Assembly: GCA_963457665.1 (NCBI GenBank)
Contig: OY735201.1
Location: 29,330,841-29,394,840, forward strand
DNA from: Thysanoteuthis rhombus
Lineage: Eukaryota > Mollusca > Cephalopoda > Oegopsida > Thysanoteuthidae
Length of the DNA: 64,000 nt
Direction: 5' to 3'
Of this stretch, positions 43,917-55,859 are shown one piece after another. Each line of letters starts with the position of its first letter. Position 1 is the first letter of the stretch. Both the position numbers and the translations under genes were made by a program. The notes under the pieces are model-generated. The model ran no database searches. It worked only from the letters and a program-made list of their open reading frames with translations, and had not been told where the DNA came from.

Positions 43917-44340
43917 TGGGCATCCAGTGTCACACACAGACAAACAGACAAACAGACAAAATGAGCATCCAGTGTCACACAGACAACCAAACAAACAGAC
44001 AAAATGAGCATCCAGTGTCACACACAGACAGACAAACACTCAGACAGACAAAATGAGCATTCAGAGTCACACACACATAGACAAACAGACAAACAGACAA
44101 AATGAGCATCCAGTGTCACACACAGACAAACAGACAAACAGACAAAATGAGCATCCAGTGTCACACACAGACAAACAGACAAACAGACAAAATGAGCATC
44201 CAGTGTCACAGACAGACAGACACACACACACACAAATAAACAAAATAAGCACCCAGAGTCAGAGACAGACAGACAGACAAATGCCCAGAGAAAATGAGCT
44301 CCCAGAGTTAGAGACAGACAGACAAACACACAAACAGATG
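43917..44340 (+). repeat. 45-bp minisatellite (nine units)
   Basis: Units ATGAGCATCCAGTGTCACAC plus a run of ACAGACAAAC repeat nine times, the central ones identical and 45 bp long, the edge ones 43-53 bp. Because 45 is a multiple of three, frames stay open on both strands (111 and 120 codons) and look like repeat proteins. Edge degeneration argues against selection on protein. Confidence 0.95.
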
Positions 44341-44364
44341 AAATATTTTTCAAGCTTATTCAAA

Positions 44365-44420
44365 TCTTTTGGCAGTGTAACTGCACTGTTTTGCTCTGCC
44401 CTGGGGACAGCGTAGACTCT
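44365..44420 (+). repeat. family D repeat, 3' fragment
   Basis: TTGGCAGTGTAACTGCACTG and CTGCCCTGGGG resemble the GCAGCTGCACCATTTGCACTGCCC end at 29512. Confidence 0.35.
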
Positions 44421-44428
44421 CTGCCGCA

Positions 44429-44589
44429 TTAGAAACTGTCAACCAAATCTGTCAATATTGGTTTCTTCAGTTTTTAAGCTGGTTTGGCTAGCTGTCTATG
44501 TATGTGTGTATCACGCATACCTACCAGACCAATAGAGTTAGAGGGCTGAAATTTTTTACATTTTCTTCTTATGCCTAGAAAAAAACCCC
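44429..44589 (-). repeat. family A repeat, reverse, terminal part
   Basis: TTAGAAACTGTCAACCAAAT to TCTTATGCCTAGAAAAAAAC. Sharp break into family C-like sequence at 44590. Confidence 0.82.
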
Positions 44590-44700
44590 GTACACATACA
44601 CACAGAGACACATGGACTCTCAAAGAGAGAAGAAACTAAAGCCCATTTGGGTGGTTGCCATTATTGGGCTATGGTGGTTCATTTACAGTAGGTGGGTGGT
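44590..44700 (+). repeat. family C repeat, 3' part
   Basis: AGAGACACATGGACTCTCAA and AGAGAGAAGAAACTAAAGCCC match 54885-54940 and 62455-62505. Confidence 0.6.
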
Positions 44701-44704
44701 TGCT

Positions 44705-45570
44705 TGCTTGTTTAATGGGTCTTATTTTTTTTAAGGGCGTGGTTGATTTAGTGATGCAGAGGTATCTCAGATTGAAAAGCTGATGTAGTTGGATATTGAT
44801 ATGTTTTTACACAGTAATACTATTGTTCCTTGGATTATGAATGAATAATTGCTGAGTTGGGGGAGGGGGTCAATTCTGGTTGTTTGAATGTTGTCGTTTG
44901 ATAAAACCCTGGTTTACTCCCAAGACAAATACAAACTAACCTAGTATTTTTTATTTATTTTTCCATTAGATTTGCTATATTTACTGATGGCCATAGACTA
45001 ATAGTCTAGTAAGCTGGAATGAAAAGCAACTAAAATTATGATGGAAGTAATACTAGTCAAAAATTAATAATGGATAACTTACTTGAAATTAAAACTATGC
45101 TTCCATCTCCTTTGATCACTTGTTGCAAGATATAATTTTATTTTGCTGGATTTTTATTTAGTAATGCTAAAATACCAAAAACAACCTGTATTTTAATACA
45201 CAGCCAGAGTCCTTTGCAGTGGTCTAATGTTTAAGAAAGAAGTGAGGGAATGCAGAGGTGCCCATTCAAGTGAGCATATTAGTCTGGTGAGTGAAGCAAG
45301 CCTCTACAGCTGGGTGCTTCAGGGAAGCATCTTTGGGGTGCCTTGATCCAAAACAAACACCACTGATTAGAAAGTAAAAAAAGATGAAAAATGAGAATTT
45401 TTCTAATCAATGGTACACAGCAAAGAAGGGTGATACCCTCAACACTAAACCACTGGTCCATTGCAAGAATGGTGGATCATGAAAATAGCAGACATTAAAG
45501 AAAACTGGGAAAAACCCTAGTTTATTTATATTGCAAATATAAAATACTCTAAATTTAAAAAAAAATGAAT
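44705..45570. other. unassigned stretch
   Basis: No recognised element. Confidence 0.3.
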
Positions 45571-45572
45571 TG

Positions 45573-45625
45573 GCAGGTCTGGTTAGTTACTCGATAGAAA
45601 TGTCTTACGGCAGCCTGCTCAATTA
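45573..45625 (+). repeat. family A repeat, 5' fragment, forward
   Basis: GGCAGGTCTGGTTAGTTACT and TTACGGCAGCCTGCTCAAT only. Confidence 0.65.
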
Positions 45626-45779
45626 CACAATATTAGATAACAATCCAAATGTGGGGAGGATTGAGGATACCTGGAATTGCAAGGAGAGGACTGTGACCTT
45701 GGACCCTTAAAAAAACATGGATCAAGAGCAAGGTATAAACTACAAAGTAGACTACATTGTCACTAAAAACTGAGTGAAA

Positions 45780-46060
45780 ATTTGTGCATACATATAGCTA
45801 TAAGTGTAAGTGGAGATAACTGTAAAAAGATTCCTGGACCTGCTCTGAAATATTGTGTGGACATATTACTAAGTGGTACCTGTAGAAGAAATTCCTAGAT
45901 CCACTCAAAAATTTGATCAATACTTTCTACTCCCACAGTCTACCCTCCTACAAAATATCATTGTAATTCATTGAGAATTTTTGGAGATATTGTATTGACA
46001 GACAGACTGGCAAGTAGACAAGTGGATACATATACCTCTTTACACTTTGTTGGCAGAGGT
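45780..46060 (+). repeat. family E repeat, copy 2
   Basis: GGAGATAACTGTAAAAAG, TTCCTGGACC, TTGTAATTCATTGAGAATTT, TGACAGACAGACTGGC and ACACTTTGTTGGCAGAGGT. Partial duplication of the start unit, as at 32520-32945. Confidence 0.7.
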
Positions 46061-46267
46061 CAAATTCAACAATTTATGGCTGACTAGTCACAGCAAGCTC
46101 AGTAGTAATTGCTGCAGTAAACCAGCAAACTGGAGTTGCTTAAAACATTCATATATTATCGTAACGTCTGTTGTTATATATTTATTCTTATTAAATATAC
46201 AAGACAGTTGGATGCACAGTTCAGTCAACAGTTCAGACTTTCTAGATCTCTTTCTTTAAATAAGAAA

Positions 46268-46684
46268 GGGTCAACCAAAACTGTAAACATAAGTTTCTCT
46301 CAGTTTTTAAACCAATCTGCCTGGCTATATATGTATGTATGTATGTATGTATGTGTGTATGTATGTATCCTGCGTACAGGCTGCACAAATGTAGCTAGAT
46401 GGCTGAAAATTTGAACGTTTGCTCTATGTATAGAAGAACATTTTTTCTGTTTTTTTTTCAATTCAACCCCACAGCAGGTTTTTAGTGTGGGGGTTCAATT
46501 TGCAATGCAGGTTTATGCTAAATTGATTCCTTGGTTTGTATCCACCTGTTTTTTCAAAATTAAGAGCTTTCTAGTGGTCACTGCTCCCCTAAAGCCAAAG
46601 AAGTAAATTATTCATCGATCGCCCCTTTTTCCAATTTTTTAATTGATCACCCCAACACAAAATGCTTCCGAAAGAAATTGGCCC
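46268..46684 (-). repeat. family A repeat, near full-length, reverse
   Basis: GGTCAACCAAAACTGTAAAC to AATGCTTCCGAAAG. Contains an expanded TATGTATGTATGTATG tract at 46328-46368. Confidence 0.85.
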
Positions 46685-46744
46685 CTTGTCTATTCTTATA
46701 CAATATCTTATAAAAAGCAAAAAGAGATAAAGCAATTTTGTTTT

Positions 46745-47030
46745 TTATTTTTTACTCATTTTATTAGGTGAAATCACAACCTACTGATAGGTAGGCTGGT
46801 ATCTTACTGACTGAACTAAACTGACAAGTTTCACATATCTATATATTTATCTTACAGGTATAAAAGGGCTTCTCATAATAAATGCATTTTTACAAAAATA
46901 TGTATAGTTCTATGATCTTTTATTTATTCATTACACATGCCATACAAAGTTGCAGTAATCATCAAGAGTCAGAATAAAAATTTGAATGAAGTTTGAACCT
47001 GCAGCAGCCAGGTTTATAATTTTTTAAATC
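46745..47030 (-). mobile_element. family B SINE-like repeat, copy 2
   Basis: Minus strand: TCAGTTTAGTTCAGTCAGTA (A-box-like) then TAGGTTGTGATTTCACC. Plus-strand body AAGTTGCAGTAATCATCAAG and TTTGAACCTGCAGCAGCCAG. Confidence 0.55.
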
Positions 47031-47034
47031 TTCT

Positions 47035-48485
47035 GCAATAGATGAAAAGTTTTTAAAAAAAGAAGATACATCTATATAAGCTATAAAAAAAAAGATTGTT
47101 ATCATTCCATTGTCCATGCTAAAGGATATCTTGTACCAATTGATCCTTTCTGGTTAATTTGTTCTTACCATGTTGTTTGTGTTCCCTTCACACTGAATCA
47201 GATTATATGACTTTTTTGCACTAAAGACGACTAGACGATACTAAGGTTGTGACTAAAACCACCAAAATGAGGACACTACTATGAATAAATCACCGTATAA
47301 TACAAGTTGAGAACCCGTTCTCTGAAACTCTCCAAACCAAAATGTTCCAAACTCTGAAACAGTTTAAAAGCCAAAACTTGTTGTGTCTGAAACAATTTTT
47401 GAAATGATTAAAAAAACTTTTTTTACACTAGAGAAAAACAAACTGTTGTATATACAATCCAATCAATGAGAGATAAACATACATAAAAAGCCCCATGATT
47501 ACTCCCCTTACATTTCAGACCCCTATCCCCATATCTCTCTGCGTATTTGCAAATATTCCAAAATCTGAAAGATCAAAAAATCCTAAACCTGTTTGGTTCC
47601 ATGCACTTCATATAAGGGGTACTCAACCGGAAATGATAAATTCTAATCTCAGAAATTGTCATAAAAAAAATCAATCACAAAAAATGACAAAACAAAAAGC
47701 AATATAAGCTTATAAGTGAGAAAACAAGATTAGACTTAAGAGAAATTGATTAATTAGATCAAGTCCTATTGATGAATTGAATTGTCAAGAAATCGTTAAT
47801 AATTGAACAATAAATAGAGATGAGATATTGTAGGTTGTGGTTGAATGTATTATCTGAATGAATGAAAACTTCATTCAGCCAGGTCTCTCTCCTCCTATTC
47901 ATTTGTCCATCAATTTACTGTTTCCTTCTCTCCATTCATCAAGTCTGTCTCTCATTCATTCACCTAATTCAGTTCATCAAAATAATCCCAAATAATCAGA
48001 AATTAACCTAAAAAACAATACTTTATTTTCTTTCTTTTCATCTAATTTTAGCTGGGTTGACCAGTATTGCATGGGAAAGAAAACCCCACCACTCACCTCT
48101 GTTCTAAAACAGAAGATTTTTCAAGGAGGAGTGGGGGAGAGAATAGTTAGATTTGACATTTGTAATTATGTTCAGATAGAGTTGTGTCTTTATGAAAAAT
48201 GATTGCGAATGGTCATACTATGGACTATGAAAGTAATGGCCCAGCCCAGCATTATAACTACATAGTTGATAGAATGGCTACACCCAGCCCAAGGCTGAAA
48301 AAGGAATTTTTCTTCAAAACTTAGACTTTGCCAAAGATAATGGATTGAAAGGAGAGAAACTTGAATTAGGAAAAAATTATTTATATGTTATTTTCTTTCA
48401 CTTGTAAAACAAACTTTTACCTTAAGAAACAACTAAATGAAATAAACTGAAGATAGATTATATTGAAGGAAAAATAAAACAGTAA
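47035..48485. other. unassigned stretch
   Basis: Mostly AT-rich. A 70-codon frame at 47495-47707 is C-rich at its start, unsupported otherwise. A CATTCATT-rich area lies at 47880-47975. Confidence 0.35.
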
Positions 48486-48494
48486 ACATGTACA

Positions 48495-48498
48495 GAGA

Positions 48499-48534
<36 letters not shown>

Positions 48535-48548
48535 CAGAGAGACAGAGT
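48495..48548. repeat. (GA)n/(GACA)n microsatellite
   Basis: GAGAGA grading into GAGACAGAGACA. Confidence 0.95.
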
Positions 48549-48549
48549 A

Positions 48550-49290
48550 TGCTTTTACTTGAACTTATAAAGATATCTGTCAAAAAAATGGAGTATAGAC
48601 CTAATGTAATATATCGACGAGACTGTACATTATTTTCATTGATCCATGTTTTTCACGGTTGCCTTTGAAAATTAAAAAAAAAGATTCAACAATTGATGAC
48701 AAAATTGCGTATAATCAAATCTGCGGGAAAAGAATCAGTGAAGTAGAAACCAGTGAAATAGAAAGTCCGACAGTAAATTACCGTCAATTGTATTTTAAAA
48801 AAAAATCAATCAAATTATTTTGCTGATGTGTTTGAAGATGGGAAGGGGTGAAAGAAGTTGACCATGGCTTTGGCTATTACTGGGAAAAAGGCAAGGGAAG
48901 TTGCTCATAGAATTTGACAATGACTGTTTTACTACGAATTACTACTTACACTGTAGACAATTATCCTTGAAAAAATGCTGAAAACTCGTTAAAAAGTAAT
49001 TTTATTGTAAGGAATGTTAGTGCCATTCATGAAAAGAATGAATGACAAGCTCTAGAATAAAAATCAATTTTTACTGATGTTTAGTACTAAAGATTTGTTG
49101 GAGAATGATGGTGACCTTGAATGACCTCAAAGGTCAGCCTATGTGCAGAGTTAATTTTTATTGATTCTCGAATCCAAATATCAGGTCAATTGGACTTTGG
49201 TAGTTTTAGTGGAGATGATGCACGGACAAACAAACAAAAGACTCAAAGATTAGTATACATGAAGAAGATGTCTTCCATCTTATTCTTTAT
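48550..49290. other. unassigned, with a short dispersed block
   Basis: 49110-49250 (TGACCTTGAATGACCTCAAA then CAAACAAACAAAAGACTC) resembles the end blocks of families E and H. Confidence 0.35.
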
Positions 49291-49293
49291 AAA

Positions 49294-49390
49294 TTAGAAA
49301 CTAAAACTATCAAAATATATTTCTCCAGTTTTTAAGTTGGTCTGGCTGGCTATGTATGTATACATGTATCACAAATACAGTCTGTAGCAA
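49294..49390 (-). repeat. family A repeat, terminal fragment, reverse
   Basis: TTAGAAACTAAAACTATCAA to TACAGTCTGTAGCAAC. Confidence 0.75.
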
Positions 49391-49394
49391 CTTT

Positions 49395-49905
49395 CTCCCC
49401 ACCTCTCCTTTACTATCCTCTTATTAAGCTACCTAACTTTCTTTTCTCTCCTCTCCCTACTTACACAATTATTGAACTACCAACCTTTTTTTTATCTCCC
49501 CTCTTCCTACCCTATTATAAAACTACATTTTCTTTCTCCTCTCTCTTCCTATCATGTCAGTCACACTTATAGTATCAGCAGAGGCTATCAGTCAATCCTG
49601 TTGCTATGTACTTATGATAACCATCATCGAAGTGACTGGTCAGGGACTTGCATTGATAATCAACAAGAATGCTTTTCTGAGTTATTTTCATCTTCTGAAT
49701 AGATTTTATATTTTGATACAAAATTGTATATAAATGTCTGAATCTTTCTGAAATTGCTGGATGGTGACAGAACAGGAAAACAAGCTGAGCAAAATCAAAA
49801 TAAGTCAGAAAAAAAGTAAAGTTTTCTTTGATCATTGAAAATAAAAAGGGCAAAAAATAAAAATCTCAGTTGTTGGACCTTTCGTACTGAGAGGAAAAAA
49901 CAAAC
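49395..49905. other. unassigned, C/T-rich at left
   Basis: 49390-49560 repeats CTCCCC-TACTATC and CTATTATAAAACTAC-like blocks (loose ~55-bp period). The rest has opposing 76- and 92-codon frames, unsupported. Confidence 0.35.
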
Positions 49906-49910
49906 AAAAA

Positions 49911-50406
49911 CTGGTCTGGTCAGTCACTCAATAGAAATTGTCTGGTGATCAACATCTTTTGGTAGTATACCGTGATTGGGTGATCAACTAAAAAATTGCG
50001 TAATGGGGTAATCATTGAATGATTAACTTCTCTTGTTTTTTGTTGGGCAGTGATCACTAAAGGAGGTCTGAATTTTCAAGAAACAAGTGTGAATGTTGCT
50101 GCTCACCAACTAAAAGATCAATTTAGTGTGAAATTATTTGGGGAATTGAACCCTCAACTAAAAACCTATCTTGGGTGGATTTTCCAAAAACAAACCAAAA
50201 AAAACGGACATAATAAAGAGTATATGTTGAGACGTATAGCTCCATTGGTGTGGCCTGTATGTATGATGCATAGCAAGCCAGCCAGCCAGCCAGCCAGTCA
50301 GCCTGCTAGCCAGCCAGCCAGTCAGCCTGTCAGCCAGTCAGCCAGCCAGCATGACCAATTTGAAAACTAGAGAAACCTATGTTGACAGTTTTGGCTGACG
50401 TTTTAT
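49911..50406 (+). repeat. family A repeat, full-length, forward
   Basis: CTGGTCTGGTCAGTCACTCA to TTTGGCTGACGTTTTATAA. Its AGCC tract is the longest in the window (50275-50350) and gives a Gln/Pro/Ala/Ser repeat in the 106-codon artefact frame. Confidence 0.9.
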
Positions 50407-50690
50407 AAAAAACCATCTTTGTTGTTTGTTAATGCATTATTCATGGCCTAAACTCCTTTTAGAGACCAACAGGATCAGGTTGTTGCTCTCCCTGACCTTC
50501 AAGATGTGTAATTAACCAAAGAGAATGTGATCAGTGCGTTTCCTACAGGCCTTGTTAATGGCCAAACTAGAACACATACAAATACACACACCACATGCAC
50601 ACACCAAATACATACCACATGCATACACACCTTATGCACAAATGGAAAATCAATTACTTCCCTTTTTCATGTCTGGTCAATAATAATAAT

Positions 50691-51140
50691 AACAGGTCTG
50701 GTTAGTCACTCAATAGAAACCATTCGGTGACCATCATCTTTTGGCAGTATACCATGTTAGGGAGGATCAATTAAACAATTGGAAAATGGGGTGATGATTG
50801 GATAAGTTACTTCTCTAGCCTTTTGTTGGGTAATGACTACTAAAGGGTCTGAATTTTCAAGAAACAATCATGAATGATGCCAGACACAAACTAAGGGATC
50901 TATTTAGTATAAACTTACACTACAAAATACCCCCCCCCCAAAAAAAAAACATATTCGGGTGGGTAATTAGAAAAAACATTGAAAAACTGTTTTTGTACAT
51001 GCAATGAAGAGTAAATGATGAAAATTTTAGCCCTTTAGCTCTCTATTGGTGTGGCCTGTATGCATGATACTTTGCCAACCTGCCAGACCAACTTGAAAAC
51101 TAAAGAAACCTATTTGAAAGTTTTGGTTGTTGGTTTCTAA
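50691..51140 (+). repeat. family A repeat, full-length, forward
   Basis: CAGGTCTGGTTAGTCACTCA to GGTTGTTGGTTTCTAA. A second full copy about 285 bp after the previous one. Confidence 0.9.
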
Positions 51141-51144
51141 AAAA

Positions 51145-51920
51145 ACCCAGCAGATATTGAGGTCACGTTTCTTTTGGTTATTGAAAGACATTTTAAAACC
51201 CAATATAAACACCATAAAAAACAAAAATTTATATAAAACACATCGGATTTGGGTAACAAGGCAAAGCTGTTGCCTTTCATTGCAAATACTTGAAGCTCTA
51301 TTAAACTAATTCTTCTCTTTTTAAAGTTCTCAAGGGCTTTCTAGTTCTTCTTTTCTTCTTCTTTAACATTTCCTCAACTAGACCACTAGTATAACAGAAT
51401 CATAGGACTGAGTGTTAATGTCTCATATTAGTATTATTAATGTAAGAAAAGACACTAATGACAGGAAGCCTTGACACAGTGATTCTGTTGAACTGTAGTG
51501 TCTTTGTTGAGATGAAAAAGAAGAGAAAATACAGAGTGAATTCTTAAGACTAGATACAATGTAGACATGGAGAAAGACAAGAAAATATATCAGCTGAAAT
51601 GTTGAATCAAGAACAACAAAGATGAAAACAATTTAATCAAATGAAACATTTTTAAAAGAAGAAATTTTCAGCCACTTTTGTTTGCAGGTGGATATGCTAG
51701 TACTATGGAGTTGATGGGTACATTCATTGTTGCAATTAAACCAAATTGTGTAGCATATCTGTCTACAAATAAACTTTTATAGTCTTATAAAAAGACATAC
51801 ACCCACCTCAACCTTACCATTGACATATCATCTCTATTTGTTATTTATTTGTTGATATTTAAAAATACTGAGTCCTCCTAGAGAAATTTTTCAACCTTAA
51901 ACACTTTATTAGTGAATAAA
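51145..51920. other. unassigned stretch
   Basis: 51585-51640 has CAGCTGAAATGTTGAATCAA and AACAACAAAGATGAAAACAA, faintly like the 26545 arm. Confidence 0.3.
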
Positions 51921-51924
51921 TTTG

Positions 51925-52095
51925 TCCGGCTGCTGAAGGTGACTCCTCTTGTTGAACATAGTGTGTACGAATGAAATTGAGTTGTCTTGTCAATTTCAGT
52001 CATCCAAGAAGAAACGCACAAGGTACAGGATATCGAAGTAACTAAGTGCACAAAATCTTGGCACCCTTGAAAAAGAATACAGTGTGCTAAAGGTT
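51925..52095 (+). repeat. family G repeat, copy 3 (most complete)
   Basis: GTCTTGTCAATTTCAGTCAT, AAGTAACTAAGTGCACAAAA and TTGGCACCCTTGAAAAAGAA are contiguous here, whereas they are split at 12075 and 13075. Confidence 0.6.
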
Positions 52096-52099
52096 AATG

Positions 52100-52749
52100 G
52101 ATGACAAGAGGTAGAAACTGGAAAAACAAATTAATGATCTACCTATGTTACTAATTAATGAGAAGGTGTTATAAAAAGCTTATGTACCTGGATCTTTCCA
52201 TGTGGAGAAGATAAACCAGGGAATCTGATCTTTTTGGAGATAATCAAAAGATTAGTTTACATTCCAATTTGTTGGAGATTTTTTTGAGGGGGGTATAGAG
52301 GGAGAGAAGAATCCATGTTGCCTGCTGCAACGTCCATTGAATGTCTATGTATTTCATTTGTCCATTTTGAATGTGAATAAAGGGAAACAACTGCGCCCAC
52401 TCATAGCTGTACCAGAAGTTACTAGCTGAGAGCCTTGTTCTAGGTAATGGAAGTAGCCTCGATGTGGTTAATGGAAGTTTGGCACTTGATTTACTGGCAA
52501 CGATTTGATCATGTGTGTTCATCTCCTTGTTTCTATCAGTATTAAAATGGTCAAAACCAATAGAGTTTTAACCAGCACACAACTAACCAAGACATTATAC
52601 TTGCAACTTGCCCTATATCCCTGGGATTTGATAAGTTTGTGATTAAACATATGTTTCTTGTCTAGTGTCAGTGATTAGTGAATTGATATCAGTTTCTTGT
52701 AATTAATAGAACTTATATTCTAGGAAGTGACTGAACACATACTGATCCA

Positions 52750-52750
<1 letters not shown>
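52100..52750. other. unassigned stretch
   Basis: A 92-codon minus frame at 52244-52522 has mixed composition without motifs. Confidence 0.25.

Positions 52751-52753
<3 letters not shown>

Positions 52754-52790
<37 letters not shown>
52754..52790. repeat. (CA)n microsatellite
   Basis: About 18 CA units. Confidence 0.95.
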
Positions 52791-52791
<1 letters not shown>

Positions 52792-52799
52792 CATGATGG

Positions 52800-53310
52800 C
52801 CAATGAAGGATTTGGTTTTGTCTGCTTGTAACTTCATCGGCCACCAAGTTATCCTGGATAATCTAGGTCTTATTCTTGTTGCTATGCAGCCTGACTTCAC
52901 TGGTCCAATGCGTTATCTGATGCTAAACACCTTGGAATTTGTTAAAATGGCTACTCATAAATGATAATCTGAAATATCAACTGAGCCTGCATTGTCATTC
53001 CTGGAGGATTATGATGTGTATTTGGTGGAAAACAAATGGTTTTATACATCCACGCTTCCTTCAAAGTAGCCAAATGATACGTGTGCATAGAAATCACTTC
53101 AAGTGCAATAGGGAGGTGCTGCCTGGAGGAATGGTGCCCCTGGAACTGGACTTGATTTTCATATCAACCCAACCACAAATATCTAGAGGGCCAGGAGAGC
53201 CAGAATCACACGCAAAAGGAATAATCCTTAAATTTATCTCCATCAATATTTTATGGACAAGGATTTTTCCAATCAGGATTAATATTAGAAAACCTTTCAA
53301 CAAATTTTTC
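52800..53310. other. unassigned, non-repetitive stretch
   Basis: A 132-codon plus frame (52939-53337) spans most of it and ends inside the family A copy at 53313. The middle (VLPGGMVPLELDLIFISTQP) is not simple sequence and the minus strand is open too (75 codons). No motif or splice signal recognised, so it is not called as a gene. Confidence 0.25.
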
Positions 53311-53312
53311 AG

Positions 53313-53738
53313 CACCATCAACCGAAACTGTCATTAAAACAGTCAGCATAAATTCCTTCAGTTTTCAAATTGGTCCAGCTAGTTGGCTATGTATCTTGCA
53401 TATAGGCCACACCAATGGAGCTAAAGGGCTGAAAGTTCCAGTATCTACTCTTTATCACACCTAGAAGAAAAATCCAAAATAAGTTTTTAGTAGGGGGATT
53501 AAATTTGCAATATAAATTGATCCTTTAGTTTGTGTCTTGTGGCATTCATGCTTGTTTTTTTTTTAAATTCAGATGTTTGATCACAAGTGATCACTGCCCA
53601 ACAAAATGCAAGAGAAGTAACTTATTCATTGATCACCTCTTTTTCCAATTGCTTAATTGATCATCCCAAACATGGCATGCAGTCAAAAGATATTGGTCAT
53701 GTGATGGTTTCTATTGAATGACCAACCAGACCTGTTTA
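53313..53738 (-). repeat. family A repeat, full-length, reverse
   Basis: ACCATCAACCGAAACTGTCA to GAATGACCAACCAGACCTGT. Confidence 0.9.
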
Positions 53739-53744
53739 TCAATT

Positions 53745-54085
53745 TTTTGAATGGAGAATTCTCTTAAAGAGTAATTGATGATTTGCTACCAAGATGGAAT
53801 AAATGTTTAGAGGCTGAGGAAGAATATTCTGAGCAAATAGAAATATTCCATTTCTAGCATTCTAAAAGAAATTATTGTCACTTATATATGCTACTTTATT
53901 CCTTGTAAATTACACAGTGGTGGTAGTGGTGGTGGTAAAATTAAGTTACCTTGATGAAAATACTACCAGTATGGTTTGAATCATAAATTTATGATTTAAA
54001 TCCACCCCATCCCATTTGCTGATACAAACCAAGGGACCAGAGGGTGGACTTAGGAAAAAAACTAACAAACTTTTCTCTACTCATT
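53745..54085. other. unassigned
   Basis: Contains a short (GTG)n run (GGTGGTAGTGGTGGTGG) at 53920. Nothing else. Confidence 0.3.
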
Positions 54086-54088
54086 GAG

Positions 54089-54158
<70 letters not shown>
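54089..54158. repeat. (GT)n microsatellite
   Basis: About 34 uninterrupted GT units. The 97-codon minus His-Thr frame is an artefact. Confidence 0.97.
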
Positions 54159-54634
54159 AAAACTTCAGGTTTGTACAATGAACGGTTAGGGTTGGACAAA
54201 GTCCGGATTCATAGCTAGATAGATAAATACATAGATACATAAATATCAGACCATATGGATAAAATGATAAGAAGCCCAGCAACAGTGATTAAATTGGTCT
54301 GTTGTAGGTAGTGACGATATCTTTTTTTTGACTATTATTTCTTTCATTTTGATTTCAACTGCTTTTCACTGCATCGACTCAGATTGCCATTCTATGGCTA
54401 TTAGTGAACAGTGCAGATTGGCAATAATGATTATGGTATTGCTTCAGTGAACCTATCTCACTTGGATAGTTGCTATAACCACTTAAGCTATCAGAGCTTT
54501 ATAGTTGGTAGAAAATCAAATCTAACCATAAAAATTATTCCTTATATCTTTGCTAATCACACAGCTCTACTATATTTGATGTTATTGTTTTGTTCACATA
54601 CACTACTTAGTAGAATTAGTAATGATATCTGTGC

Positions 54635-54960
54635 CTCACATAAATGAATCACTATATCCTGTGATTGTACCAGAACTAATTATGTAAAAAATTACCAAAA
54701 AAAAAATAGATGTTTTACACAAATTATTTAAAATTTGACCATTGTTTGTCTGAAATGACCATAGAAATCCAAAAAGCACTTAAAAAAAAAAAAGAAAAAG
54801 ATTTTAGATGGTGCCTAGTGGTGTACTCGTACAAATGTTTTAGGTTGTAGCCTCCAATTTGTGACCAGGATTGCCTGGAGACACACACTGACACATGGAT
54901 ACTACACTCAAAGAGAGAAGAATCTGTAGCCCACTTGGCTGGTTGGTCAGCCATGTGTGG
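54635..54960 (+). repeat. family C repeat, near full-length
   Basis: ATGAATCACTATATCCTG, ACCAGAACTAATTATGTAAA, AAATGACCATAGAAATCC, GGTGCCTAGTGGTGTACTC, TTGTAGCCTCC and GAATCTGTAGCCCACTTGGC in order. Confidence 0.8.
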
Positions 54961-54964
54961 GATG

Positions 54965-55585
54965 ACAGTAATTCAATACTATCTTGAAATCTTTATCAGA
55001 TGGAAGATTGTGAAGCATTAAGATGAAAGAAATGCCAGTAAAAAAATTGATACCATTGACAATGCTTCTTCAAAAAAGAATTCAAGATAATATTTAAAAT
55101 ATCCACTGTGAAATTTCTCTAAATTCATTTTGTATAAATAAAATGGCAATTTTATGTTGAACAAACTGAAGAAAATCTCCTGATTGCTGATCATGTTCTC
55201 AGGTTTCAGTACCACAATGGATTTTACTGCAACTGCTGTAGTTTTTTTGGTAAAAAAATTTCCTATTATTCAATCATTACGTGGAAAATATCTTACCAAG
55301 TCTGTCTTCAAAAAGCATTTTCTTACCTAGAAAAGAAAAAAACAAAAAATTATTTTTCAATCAAATAACATAAACAAGAATTCACTTTTTTTGCGAATAT
55401 TTACTGAATATTATTCTATAGTAGCAACATCCATTCATTATTTTCATGTATTTTAACGTGTTGAAAATATACAAAACCTAGCACTAAGAAGAAAATAACG
55501 TTGTTACGACTATCCAAGGGAGGTTACTCTTGCAGCCATAATTTCTCCACTATTCCATCTTATTCGTTGTCGTGCACTCATCTTT
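54965..55585. other. unassigned stretch
   Basis: AT-rich, nothing recognised. Confidence 0.3.
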
Positions 55586-55589
55586 TTTG

Positions 55590-55850
55590 TTTTTGTCAAA
55601 TTTCAGTCCTAGCCTGGAGTTGGCTTTATTTTTCTTCCGTAACAATAACAATCCCCATCAAATTTGGGAGAGTAAAAATCAACATTCTCAAACTATGATT
55701 TAGAATCACAGCCAACTGATTGGTAAAGTAGGTCTCTCAAATAAGCGACAGAAAATTTATATTACAAATATGCAAGGCTTATTTCAATCCAAGAAATGAA
55801 TACATTTATGCAAGAAAAATATATTTTTATGTTTTTTTTAAAAATTTATC
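55590..55850 (+). repeat. family B SINE-like repeat, copy 3
   Basis: AACAATAACAATCCCCATCA then TTTGGGAGAGTAAAAATC, ATTTAGAATCACAGCCAACT and CTTATTTCAATCCAAGAAATG align with 28225-28440. The tRNA-like part is largely eroded. Confidence 0.5.
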
Positions 55851-55859
55851 ATGTATCAG

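Noticed and set aside
43917..44340. CRISPR-like array
   Set aside because: Units are contiguous without unique spacers, in an animal-type repetitive context. It is a minisatellite.
44018..44415. Frames of 111 (minus) and 120 (plus) codons looking like repeat proteins
   Set aside because: They arise from a 45-bp minisatellite of period divisible by three. Edges are degenerate and there is no start or splice context.
50050..50370. 106-codon frame with Ser-Gln-Pro-Ala repeats
   Set aside because: It lies entirely within a family A repeat and its expanded AGCC tract.
52939..53337. 132-codon plus-strand frame
   Set aside because: Mixed composition, but the minus strand is also open, no splice or protein motif is visible, and the end lies in a family A copy.
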